Shown here: positions 52,456 to 62,699 of the stretch, piece by piece
Numbering within the stretch: position 1 is the stretch's first letter
Layout of the letters: the number at the start of each line of letters is the position of its first letter
Position numbers and translations under genes: made by a program
The notes under the pieces: model-generated
What the model saw: the letters and a program-made list of their open reading frames with translations, nothing else
Databases searched by the model: none
What the model was told of the DNA's origin: nothing
Source of the DNA: Fusarium oxysporum f. sp. lycopersici 4287
Lineage: Eukaryota > Ascomycota > Sordariomycetes > Hypocreales > Nectriaceae
Assembly: GCF_000149955.1 (NCBI RefSeq)
Contig: NC_030996.1
Coordinates: 204,039-268,038, forward strand
DNA length: 64,000 nucleotides
Direction: 5' to 3'

Positions 52456-52908
52456 AGTAGTTTAGTTGCGTTCTGATGAATGAGGAAACATTATTCCCGA
52501 CAGATAAGTCTGTTATAAAAAAGAGAAGAGAGTGAACCGTTTTCTTGCCGTAGCATTGCTCCAGTCGCCCTCCCAGAGACGTGCTGGAGCGGAGTGCGGA
52601 GTGCGGCCGCAGAAGCCGCATCACCTCAAGTGGCGCTCAGCGTCAGACGTGACTCGCCCCAGTGCGGCCGCATCTTGAACTGTTAGTTCAATCATGATTG
52701 TGATGATGCCTCGGACATATGATCATTTCGTTGTCAGTCATTGACAACAAACTGGCTATATAAAGCTCAAGGCAGCGCCAGTAGTCCCAGAACACCATCC
52801 ACCAAGATTTTCATACTTTCTGATCTCGACATCACGGTCAATTAATACCCCTCTGATCCTTTGACAGACTATTTCCTCTGGCCACTCCAAATTGCAAAGC
52901 TATCCATC
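52456..52908. promoter_or_regulatory. SDR promoter with clustered CGG sites
   Basis: 453 bp. CGG triplets at 52589, 52596 and 52603 form direct repeats at 7-bp intervals, followed by CCG at 52606 and 52615. The palindrome TGCGGCCGCA occurs at 52601-52610 and again at 52663-52672. GGCTATATAAAG (52753-52764) is a good TATA box about 150 bp before the ATG. This arrangement is what a Zn2Cys6-controlled promoter would look like. Confidence 0.6.
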
Positions 52909-54104
52909 ATGAGTGTCCGCCGAAGCAGTATCATTCCCAACAAGCCGACCCTGACAGAGAAGAACCTTCCTGACCAAGCAGGCAAGGTGAGCTAATCTAC
53001 TCCACATACAACTGTAGCTTGTCTAATACCGACATCCATTAGGTCTTTCTCATCACTGGAGCTTCTGGCGGATTGGGTAAGGAGCTTGCTTCAATTCTAT
53101 ACCAGAAAAATGGAAAGATCTATATGGCCGCTCGCTCTCGATCCAAGACCGACGAAGTTATGAGAGCTATCAAGGCAGCTCATCCAAACTCAACCGGCAG
53201 CATGATCTTCTTACCGCTGGTCCTCGACGATCTCACCACCATAAAGGCTTCGGTTCAAGAGTTCCTCGCACAGGAAAACCGCCTCGACGTACTCTATAAT
53301 AACGCTGGTGTTATGGTGCCTCCGCAGGGGTCAAAGACGGTACAAGGCTACGAGTTGCAGATTGGTGTGAACAACCTAGCGCCGTTCTTGTTCACCCACT
53401 TCCTCCATCCTATTCTTGCTGCTACGGCCCAGATTGCCCACAAGAACTCTGTTCGTATCATTTGGGTATCCTCCAGTGCTGCCGATGGCGCTCCGACTCC
53501 CGCTATCGACTTCACGAACATGGACTATCATAATGAAGAAGGGATCTGGCCGAAGTATTCAAGAAGTAAGGCCGGAAACGTCTTGCACGCTGTTGAGTAT
53601 GCTAGAAGGACTGCCGGAGAAGGCATCATCAGCATTGTTCGTCATTTAATATCCTTTCTTTTGAAAGATGCTGGAAACTGACTATTGTATTTAGGCCCTC
53701 AACCCTGGCAACTTTGTGACCAACCTACAGCAGAACATGCCGAGAATGCAGCTTGCTATCTTCGTAAGTTAACGCCTTACAGATATCGAAACTATAGACT
53801 GATGATAGCTGCGTAGAAACTCATCGCCCATGCACCCAAGAACGGCGCATATACACAACTGTTTGCAAGCCATTCTCCTACCATAACAGAGAAGGAAAAT
53901 GGTTGTTGGGGTAAGTCTTTGTCATTCCAAGATGCCTGCAACGTCATTGTAGGCGGCGATTTAAAAAGTCTGATAGCTAACTGTATCCGTTGAATAGTTT
54001 CTCCTTTTGGAAAGGTCGAGCCATGCCGCAAAGATCTTCTTGATGCTGACCTTGGGAAAAAGTACTGGGAGTGGACTGAGGAGCAGGTCAATAAGTACAA
54101 GTAA
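52909..54104 (+). CDS. Short-chain dehydrogenase (retinol-dehydrogenase-like)
   Basis: Five exons (52909-52986, 53043-53636, 53695-53763, 53817-53910, 53998-54104; introns 53-87 nt) give 313 residues. Motifs: VFLITGASGGLGKELAS (cofactor loop), YMAARSRSK, LDVLYNNAGVMVPP, VNNLAPFLFTHFL, IIWVSSSAAD with the catalytic serine, and Y-S-R-S-K (YxxxK), then ALNPGNFVTNL. The pattern is that of the extended fungal SDRs related to retinol and WW-domain oxidoreductases; substrate unknown. The intron 2 donor (GTTCGT) is weak but required by the frame. The gene lies directly downstream of, and in the same direction as, a Zn2Cys6 regulator whose putative sites are in its promoter. Confidence 0.88.
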
Positions 54105-54321
54105 AAGACACGTTGCCTTGAAGAGTAAGTAGCAAATATACTCACATATAGATTCTATAATAATCCTTACTATTAAAATTTGACATTTCTATTTACAAAC
54201 ATCATGTCAGGGGGTTGGAGGCTAAAAGAGCCTTAACAAGTCTTAAATCCCTAGCGGAAAGGGTGACTATTTTGAGCGTTTGGAGTTACCATCATACAAC
54301 TACCTTGCACTTAGTCTAGGC

Positions 54322-55239
54322 TCAAGAACTGGCTGCTTCCTTTCGATGGTTCTCCAATACTGACTTGGCCAAATCCCGTAGATCCAATATGGCGAAAGGA
54401 AACCAAGAATTAGGATCAATGGTTGATTCCAACTTGGACATGTACGCTTCATCCACTCGTACACGCTGCAAAGTTTCAGCCAACCCATCTTCCTCTGAAT
54501 CTAGCATCAAGAGCGCAACAGCGCAAGACTCTGTGAAGATATCGTCAGGTGCTTCTCGGATCGAGGAAGCCGTGTAGTACTCCTGTATCTTCTTAATAAC
54601 ATTCCTTTTCTCTAACACATCATCCGCCCTAACGAATAAGATGGCGAGCGCCAGTACAATTGTCCCGCGAACATTATCATTTGTCTCTCGACTCAGTAGG
54701 TCGTGGAGAGCTACTCTCGATGGACCCGATTGACGCGGGAAGAATGCCAAAGCATGACCCGCATTGGCTCGCATGCTCGCTGAATCCTCGTTTAAGCAAC
54801 GTAGAATTGAACACAGTCCCCGCTCGACGGCCTCGTAGGCTTTGAGCTCTTGCATTGCATGACCACGGTCTTCAGGATCCATAACCGCAAGGCGCCTTTC
54901 CCATTCTTGGATCTCAATCCCGTTAGGAAACACCCAGTTTGGATGACCAATTGCCAGACTGACGATGAGGTATAGTAGGGTTTCGCGGTCCTCGGTTGCT
55001 GGGCTATCAAGTAAAGCATAGAGAAAGGGAATCGCTGCAACTGAAGCACTATAGCGGGTGCCTTGGTGATAGATGTTAGACCAACACGCATCAAGCGCTG
55101 TCTTGTAGACTTCAGGATCTCTTGACTGAAGCTCCCTTAGAATAAGTGGTACATCATCAGCTGGACCGTAGGCGTGGTTGAGACGAGACCAGTCGATCGA
55201 ATCAAGTCCAGCCAGAGGGTCGGTATTTTGGGGTGACAT
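54322..55239 (-). CDS. HEAT-repeat protein of bacterial style
   Basis: One exon of 305 residues, no signal peptide. It starts SIDWSRLNHAYGPADDVPLI then LRELQSRDPEVYKTALDACW, SNIYHQGTRYSASVAAIPFLYALL, and later SASMRANAGHALAFFP and DNVRGTIVLALAILF. These are HEAT-like helix pairs. The opening (W-S-x-L-x-H-A-Y-G-P-A-D-D-V-P) is a pattern I associate with actinobacterial HEAT-repeat proteins of unknown function. The absence of introns in a region where most genes of this size have them fits, but does not prove, horizontal acquisition. Probably an interaction scaffold. Confidence 0.8.
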   Translation of the reverse strand: MSPQNTDPLAGLDSIDWSRLNHAYGPADDVPLILRELQSRDPEVYKTALDACWSNIYHQGTRYSASVAAIPFLYALLDSPATEDRETLLYLIVSLAIGHPNWVFPNGIEIQEWERRLAVMDPEDRGHAMQELKAYEAVERGLCSILRCLNEDSASMRANAGHALAFFPRQSGPSRVALHDLLSRETNDNVRGTIVLALAILFVRADDVLEKRNVIKKIQEYYTASSIREAPDDIFTESCAVALLMLDSEEDGLAETLQRVRVDEAYMSKLESTIDPNSWFPFAILDLRDLAKSVLENHRKEAASS

Positions 55240-55892
55240 GGTGGTGTTGGACTGAGGAAATACTTCGGTGGTCGAAGTTCGCGCAGAGCGTCAAGTAGTG
55301 GCCTCTGTGAGCTGAGAGCCTGACAACGACTAAATTTGTATGGGAAATCTCGTGCCGTTAGAATGACATGATGTGATAAAATTGGGACAATTACACTATA
55401 CTACGCCTGGGGGCTATATGTTAGTAGCGCGGAATTAATAAATCCCAGTCAGCCCAGGCTGGAAACCTTAAGAGTCCTAAACTAACTCTCTATGGCTAAA
55501 ATAAACGAGTGATAGACATGAGCCAGGGTGTATGAAACAGTGGACAGCACGAGCCTACCAAAGACATGCCATTCTATCAAGCGACATTGACCTCGAAGGT
55601 ACTCCTTGAACAACCGGCGTAGTCTAGAGACTTGTTATTTTTAACCTTATTTTCCCGAGACTCATGGCTCATCTCATAGCATGTATTATAAGTACCAGAG
55701 CCCTCCCTGCGGCTCTAATCTCTCACAAGTCAGAGTTCTTTAGTTATTATTAGAAGCCTACACGCATAAATATAAAGGTTAAATATTCTATAATTAGATT
55801 TCAATAAGAAGAATATATACTAGATATAGTAATATATTAATTATAATTTAATGTAGTTAACTCATAAATACTATTTCTAGATATTAAACTCT
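55240..55892. other. Intergenic region with AT-rich block
   Basis: 653 bp. The part from about 55740 to 55880 is AT-rich and resembles RIP-worn DNA. The promoter of the HEAT-repeat gene lies just above 55239. No further feature is visible. Confidence 0.45.
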
Positions 55893-58800
55893 TCAGATAT
55901 CCTGAATCCGTTGTATAATCCTATTCAAAATCTCATCATCACCTTCATCAAGGCTGTCTCTTGTTTCTTGTACTACCTCCTCGCAAGTTGAAATATGCAC
56001 AAGATCATTCAGTCCATCAAGGTTATTCTCCCATCCTTTGGCCACAGTATCCAGGGCAATCTGCATCCTATTTGCCCATATATGCTCCCAGAATTCCAAA
56101 GCTCGCTGGTAGTAAAGGTTGTCTATACCAAGGGTACTCGGCCCATTAAATGCTAAATAATCGGTATCAAAACTATCACTATTTCTTAAAATAGTCGTTT
56201 GGCGCCCAGTTAGCACAAAGTCCTGAAACATGACGACCATATCCTCCAGCTGATTCATTGCCTCCGCATCTACATTGAGAATCTCGAACTCCTTCTCATC
56301 CGGGTCCAGTTCTGACACTGGGTCCGTGAAGTACATCCAATAGAGTTCACTGGGCCAACGATATCCTGGCCTCTCCAAACACGTATGCTTTAGATCCAGC
56401 GCAGCAAATGTTGCTTGCCGTACCATTATGACGTGATGGCTCAAGTTCAAGCTTTTGCCATATATTTCCACATAAGAGCTGAAACGCGTGGCATAATCTT
56501 GAGGAGCGAGGTCTTCAGCCTGCTTATAGGGGTGTGCCAGCCACTTCATTCTCGAAGTGAAGGGGGTACAGCCGTCAGGTGAACACAGGCAAGAGCAATT
56601 GTCGACCAAAACCGATTCGGAAAGATAAATCTCTACCCTGTCTTTTGTGTTGTCTTGGCAAGGACATTCGTAGTCTTGCATACTGAGAATATCCGCAAGA
56701 ACGAAAATAGAAGGCATCGGACTAGTGAACCTATAGCTCCATTTCCATAGAGGGGCTTGATGATCAAATAGCCATATTGCGTAGTTGAGGGAAATGGAAC
56801 CCATCCATGGATAGGGTCTGTTAAAAGGGGCTTTGTGTAATGAAGAGTCATGATCTTGATCAGCACAGATCATCTTGAAGCCGGAGTCAATGAAGATATC
56901 TGCATCTTCTGGCTTCCTCAGGTCGAAGAATATTGATTTAGAATAGTAACGAACATCTCGATAAGGCTGTTGAGGTAGGTCTTCATCCACGAAAGTTGAG
57001 AGGGGTCCTAGACTGAGGATCCCTTTTTGGCGAAGTAGCCTGTCCATCGCGATGGCGTCAATGTCGGGTACTTCCTCCAGAGGTGTAAATTTGCTGAACT
57101 CTGTGATTGAAAGCTTGTTTCGGACCAAGTCTCGCAGCTGCCGACGGCGACTTCGCAGCTCTTTTGCCAGAAGTGTTTTGCAGTGGAGAGAAGCTTCAGA
57201 GAAGGACCATACTGGAATATGTCGGTGACCATCTTGACGGAAATCGCGGTGAGGTATAATGGGACATCCGGCGGCTAAAATGATCCGAAGCGGTAATGTA
57301 CAAGGACAACATGACTCATCCAAAGCGTTTCCCCTATCACAAATCTCATGACTGACTTGTATTGCAAGGCTAAGAACAGTCGCGCCATAATTGCTGCGTT
57401 GAATCCAAATTTCGGGATTCGCTTTCTTGACCAGTGTTTTCAAGATATCCAGCCTGTAGATGGCTATGTGTAACGGTGTCTCTCCGTAGAAGCTTACCTC
57501 TTTGAGCATATGAGCATGTAGGGAGAGGAGTCGCTCCACTTCTTGTAGATTGTTCCGAATGACTGCTAAGCTTAAAGGATCATATTGAACTGGTACATGC
57601 CGTAAGCCTTCGAGATCATAGGAAGGGTAGCAACACAGGGTTCAATAAGATAGTGGAACTTACTACTTGCCACACTCTGGTTATGATCGTAATAATCGAG
57701 AAGCGCACGCCTATGAAACTGAGGTGAAAAGTATAGAGTGCTCCTTTCTTCTACGTCGTTCTCAGCATTCAGCTGGCCATAGATGGAGGCGGGAACAAAG
57801 GTCCCATCGATTACTGTGTGCAATGCTAAACTTAAAATTATTGAGTTGAAGGTATCAGTGTATTTTTGGGGCACGTACACTCCATATCTGTCGCGAACTG
57901 TGACAGATGTACCTGCGGCAACAAGAAAATTGACCAGAGCTTCACACGTCAAACGCACGAATGGGGAATTTGCTCCTTGCAAAGTTGTTAACCAGTGATA
58001 TGCCTAAAGAAGTTAGTTAAATAGTCTATTATGCTTTGATTTCATATGATCTTACTGTGAAACCTAGCAAGTGAAGGAGGGTAGAACTATCTTGGGTTAC
58101 GTCGTTAGGACTTGCCCTTCCCGAGCAAAACAACTCATGGAGCTTTCGCTGCGTCGCGTTCAGAATTACTCTCGATCTTGTCTCATTAATATTCTTGAGC
58201 TTGATTGCGTCAAGAAGAAGGCCCATAACTAAAAATGCTGGCGCGACATTCCTATCAACCACTGGAAAGTAGGTAAAAGAAGGGCTGATACTGAACCGCC
58301 CGGCGCGAGCGCGAATAGAGAATGATACTTCAACCCCTTTTTTCAACAAAGAAGCCAAACCAGTAAAACGAACGGTTCGTGTCTTTTCGTAGCCTGATGA
58401 CGGGATGAAGAAGACACAGTCTTTCTCGTGAGAGAGATTGGGTAACATCTCTTCTGCGAAATGCACCGGCCCCAGAGCAAACCTTTTGCTCTGACGCACG
58501 CGTTGTAAGTGGCAAGAACACGTCGACACCGAATCAGCTCTTTTGTAAAGCGTACGCAGTTCCTGTTCAGTCTCACGGGCCGCAATATAGTTGCCTTGTT
58601 CTCCAGAGTGATTGTATGAAGGCTGCTGGTTTGTTCCGAGGTGATCCTGATATCTTGCAGGTCCGGCCATATCGAGAAGTGACTTGATTTGAGCTTGCAT
58701 TTGGACATGTTGGTAAGAAATCTGGTAAGATATCTGGTCAAACCTCTGGTCGAAATGGGGAACAATAGCATCAACGGAAGTCTGGAGAACGGGGGCGGCC

Positions 58801-59425
58801 AAATCGATCCGCGAGATAGGTTGGTGTAGCTCTTTGATAGCGGTCGATGTATTGGAGTTGACGATTGTGTTTTTCTGAATCTCGACCATTTGTTCATTCA
58901 AAATCTTCCTTGTTAAAGATTCTTCATCTCTGAAGCTCATCAGCTGGAGTAATTGATATAGATTGGGGCGCCTTACAGATGAAGTATTCCTAGAGCTAGA
59001 CTGAGCGTTGTCGAAAGCTTTTCCAAAGCTCCTTCTAGAGCTTCGATGTCGGACTTTCGTAGCGGATATAAGAGCTTCTTATATCCATCCTTGATCTTGC
59101 ATTTTGTACGCGCATGGGGAGTCGTCGCTACGGTGCTGGTAATGGTGGCGAAGGTTTTCTGTTGAAGGTTGTCCAGTTCTTCCAATGCCTTTTGGCATTC
59201 TCTGAGACAAGCAGAAGCCTCTGATGCTGAGATAGAAAGCTCTGGGTTGAGCTGGGGACGATCTAAAGCAGCTCGAAGGGATTGAAACGTGGTTTCGAAG
59301 CGTTCAGCCTGACGCACAAGTCGAGCGCGATCGTCATCGTGATCATTAAAGGTTTTAAGATACTTTACGAGACCAGATGTAACTGTTACACCCAGGGGAA
59401 TAATAGCCAGTGCCAGCTCTGCCAT
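55893..59425 (-). CDS. Large ankyrin protein with STAND-type fungal N-terminal domain
   Basis: Four exons (58977-59425, 58056-58929, 57664-58003, 55893-57589; introns 47, 52 and 74 nt) give 1119 residues. Residues 1-150 (MAELALAIIPLGVTVTSGLV, then DRARLVRQAERFETTFQSLR) match the fungal N-terminal domain found on STAND/NLR-like proteins (HeLo-like helical bundle). A coiled-coil-like stretch follows (IQKNTIVNSNTSTAIKELHQ). No P-loop NTPase (GxxxxGKS) can be seen. The middle has degenerate ankyrin repeats (DSSTLLHLLGFT, SLAVIRNNLQEVERLLSLH, GETPLHIAIYRLDILKTLV), and the C-terminal half (about 450 residues) is of unknown type. Such proteins are thought to act in non-self recognition or cell death; here this is inference from architecture. 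The intron 3 choice (GTAAGT donor) restores the frame. Confidence 0.78.
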
Positions 59426-61511
59426 GACTACTAGAGATTAGAAACATAAGAGAAGGAAGGAAAATTCACACGAGAGATTTGTGAAGCGGGTTTCAAGTAC
59501 AACTGAACAAGTACAGAACGAGGCTACCAATAACATTTCACTACGTGTTTGAGCTACTACAGGGCAGTTTTCAGGATTACAAATAGAGATTTCCAGCAAA
59601 TCTATAGGTCAACATTGCAGTGCACTAAACGCGATTATGCCCAAGTGTTACCACTCCGCCTTAAGCCACTCCTTGGTGGCATGGCTTATGCATGAGGTTT
59701 TGGAATTTAGCCGTGAATTACTTCAGGCTGTGTTGTAACTAAAATTACATACATATTATGTTAATCAAGATACTTGTTACAACATAAGTTAAATATAAAT
59801 TAATTCTTATTAAATATTAATATTAACTTACCAGTCTGGGTCGCGTCTTCAGAGCCCTCCGTGGGGTTTGCTATGACACACTAGCTGAGTTGCCCGCCAT
59901 ACCAGCGTAACGATGGAACAGCAAACCAAGATACTTATTTGTGCGACACATGCAAGCAAACCGTTGCGCCTGATATAACTTGCATTGTGGCTTTCTGGTA
60001 TGCTAAAGCTTAATCTCCGGTAGGGCAATGACCTTGGCCGAGCTGCTTGCGACAGATTGCTCGAGGTCGTCAAAGACGAATCTGCGACTGCGATCCATCA
60101 TTTATTTACTGGATTTCTACACGATGTCAGTAGTGACGCTGATACCCGGGCTTGGGTAGTGCGAACTCATATAATATGCTGGCAGTGCTGGCCTTGGAGC
60201 ACCTCAAAACTTGTCTACATTTTGACATAGGAGTTGACGACAGCGCGGAGGCGAGCAAGAATTTTAACTCCTACTATGAAAAATACTCGTATCTTTCATC
60301 AGAAAATGCTAGACGGTACAGAGCCTGTACTGAGAGAAGAATGAGCCATCCACGAGTAGAGACTGGGTACTGCTTAAGCTAGAGTTGTTCGCAACGATTA
60401 GGTCATGGGAACTTGGACCTTCGTCACTATCCCAGCAATAGGACACGCCATCCTTCTCTCCGATCAAGCTTCAAGCCGTTAATTCCTATCGCCGAGCTTC
60501 TTGACTTTTCCATGTCGGGCCTAGCAATAGCTGCCCTGCTCATGCGACCAGGCAGCAAATCGGAACTCGCGATTCCAACAAAAGTCCTGAGGTGTCATGC
60601 AAGAGGGAAGGCAATGGAAAGGTGATTGGCAAGAAAGGGGTATTGCCATTGAAGCACCAGTAGAGCGTTGATGTGACAGAAGGCCCCTTGGGGAGGTGAG
60701 ACATCTACTTCCACGATCAACACTTATCACCCTCAAAGGAAAGCTTTCAGCTCAGCCAAATTCTAATTGTCTCAAAGTTCATATCAATGGCGCCGCTCTG
60801 AGATAATAATATGATGGAATTTCTGTACATCAACGAACCGTGGCTGTCATAAAAATATATGGAGTTTGTAGGCGTTGCATCGACTAACCTGATAAGGTAG
60901 TTCAAATATGCGCCACGTCTACAACGGGCGGAGCTGAGGGTGGCATGGGCCGTTCTAGTGCACGAGGCTGCATTATCACATAAACTATCCCTTGCTGATA
61001 TGTGACATTGCCTAAACGCTGTGATTTGATACGAGAACAAGGTGATCGTTTCCACTTCTGCGTATGGCACTGAGACAATGAACGGCCAGCTTCGGGCCTC
61101 TCCGCGGCCCGTGGCTAGCTGGGTGAGCCTAATACGGTGAAACATAGTCTGTTCTGGCATGGGTGTGCTACTCCAGACGTAGGCCAAGGACGAATGTGAG
61201 AGTGTTCATAGGTCTGTCGTATTTGAGCCTCTTGAATGCGAGAATCAAGGTCGGGGAAGAGACCTGATGCGGATGTGATATCTAAACCTTCTCAGACAAT
61301 ATTGGATATGGCATCATATTATTGTGATATCAGCTCAGAAGAGATCACTTTCAGCTGGAGAATGACAGCCACAGAAGGAATCGGTCTGATGTAAATTGGC
61401 CTCCATTTGCATATAAATACACATTACTATTCTGCTGGAAAGAGATCAAATCATCAACAACCAAGCACTTCTACTTCTATATCAACTACATAACTCAAAA
61501 CCTCGTCAAAA
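59426..61511. other. Gene-poor region
   Basis: About 2.1 kb without a supported gene. An AT-rich block lies at 59740-59830. Open frames at 60152-60382 and 60413-60625 (plus) and 60747-61187 (minus) have no start context or motif that would support them. From about 61400 the sequence becomes the promoter and leader (C/A-rich, AACTACATAACTCAAAACC) of the following gene. Confidence 0.5.
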
Positions 61512-62261
61512 ATGGCTTCTCTTGTTCCCATCGACCCCAAGGGCATCGAAGCCCACTACCATGGTCTCGGCCGCAAGCTCGTTCTCAAGGCCAAGGGCAC
61601 TATCCCTGGATACTTCCTCACCCCGTTCTTTGAGCAGGACATCTGGACTGGCGGTCTTCGCTTTTCCGTCAAGGCCTACAGCGGTGGCTTTGAGAAGGTC
61701 CCTAAGGATAAGGAAGTCAAGTTTGAGTTTGAGCTTCCTATCCTTCTGCCTATCCCCCATTTCAACAACAAGTCTGTCCTTGTTGAGACCGCTTTCGGTA
61801 CCTCCGACATCAAAATCGTCTATCTTGAATGGCCTGAGGATCCTGAGGATAACGCCGTCGCTGTTCAGTCTGTTGAAGGCGACGCTGGTGCCTCTGGCTC
61901 GGAGACTAAGGAGGGCAAGAACACTGTCATTCTCCCACCAATTCCCTATGTCCTCACAGACAAGGGTCTTCTTCTTCTTTCGGCCTTGATCCCCAAGGAG
62001 CTCAGCTCGGGAGTCAAAATTGATTTCAACCCCGAATATGTGAAGCTCGTCGACACAAAGTTTGAGAATGGTTTCATCAAGTGGGATATTGCGTGGAATA
62101 AGATTCCCACGGGCGCATCTGACCCTCAGACGGTTCATGTCATCACCACTATCAACCATGACATCAAGCTTCCTGTCATCCCTCCGTTTCCCAGTGTCAC
62201 CATTATTATCCAGCCTTATATCGTTAGCCGCATGTGGATGGTGTCCGACAAGAACGAGTAA
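61512..62261 (+). CDS. Beta-rich protein of unknown family
   Basis: One exon of 249 residues with no cysteines and no signal peptide. It is rich in alternating hydrophobic/polar strands (RKLVLKAKGTI, EVKFEFELPI, SVLVETAF, SDIKIVYLEW, TVHVITTINHDIKLPV, TIIIQPYIV). A Gly/Glu/Ala linker of about 20 residues (VEGDAGASGSETKEG) splits it into two halves. The strong C/T-ending codon bias suggests high expression and accounts for a 264-codon open frame on the opposite strand. I recognise no family. The size, soluble beta-rich nature and convergent position next to a trypsin-like protease make it a candidate substrate or partner of that protease, but this is only a hypothesis. Confidence 0.8.
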   Translation: MASLVPIDPKGIEAHYHGLGRKLVLKAKGTIPGYFLTPFFEQDIWTGGLRFSVKAYSGGFEKVPKDKEVKFEFELPILLPIPHFNNKSVLVETAFGTSDIKIVYLEWPEDPEDNAVAVQSVEGDAGASGSETKEGKNTVILPPIPYVLTDKGLLLLSALIPKELSSGVKIDFNPEYVKLVDTKFENGFIKWDIAWNKIPTGASDPQTVHVITTINHDIKLPVIPPFPSVTIIIQPYIVSRMWMVSDKNE

Positions 62262-62699
62262 CTCTACTGTGCTCGGGTGCGACAAACATCGATCAGCCAA
62301 ACCGCTTTTTGAGCTGTGGTTTCGGAGAGAGACGGATGTTTGGGTGGTAAGCTATGGAGGAAAATGGCCTTCGATTATACTGTAGCTGACAACTTTCGTT
62401 CTCATGTATCGGATCTTGTATTATCTCTACTACATATAGTTATGGAATAAATCTTAGCCATGACTCTCATCCTTATATGCAAGTATGTTGATGCATATTC
62501 GGGTATTATGCTGTCCCTGTTGGACCGGCTGGCTAGATCACCTGGATGGGGACTCCCTACTGTGTAATCAGTGTTTCTAAACTTCCCACATATTCTCTCA
62601 AGCCTTCAAGACCACGTTGAGTACTGTAAGCTACAGACTTCCCATGCGTAATAGTGATTTCCGTTGAGAGCCATTCCTGTGATCACTTCTAGTTTGTGG
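62262..62699. other. Convergent spacer
   Basis: 438 bp between the ends of two convergent genes. It should contain both 3' UTRs. No terminal repeat or RNA gene is visible. Confidence 0.5.

Noticed and set aside
60747..61187. 146-codon minus-strand frame
   Set aside because: No motif, and composition is unlike the neighbouring real genes; it lies in a gene-poor segment.
61506..62300. 264-codon open frame on the minus strand opposite the 249-residue protein gene
   Set aside because: The sense frame has a good start context, protein-like composition and strong C/T third-position bias. That bias removes stop codons from the antisense frame, which explains it.
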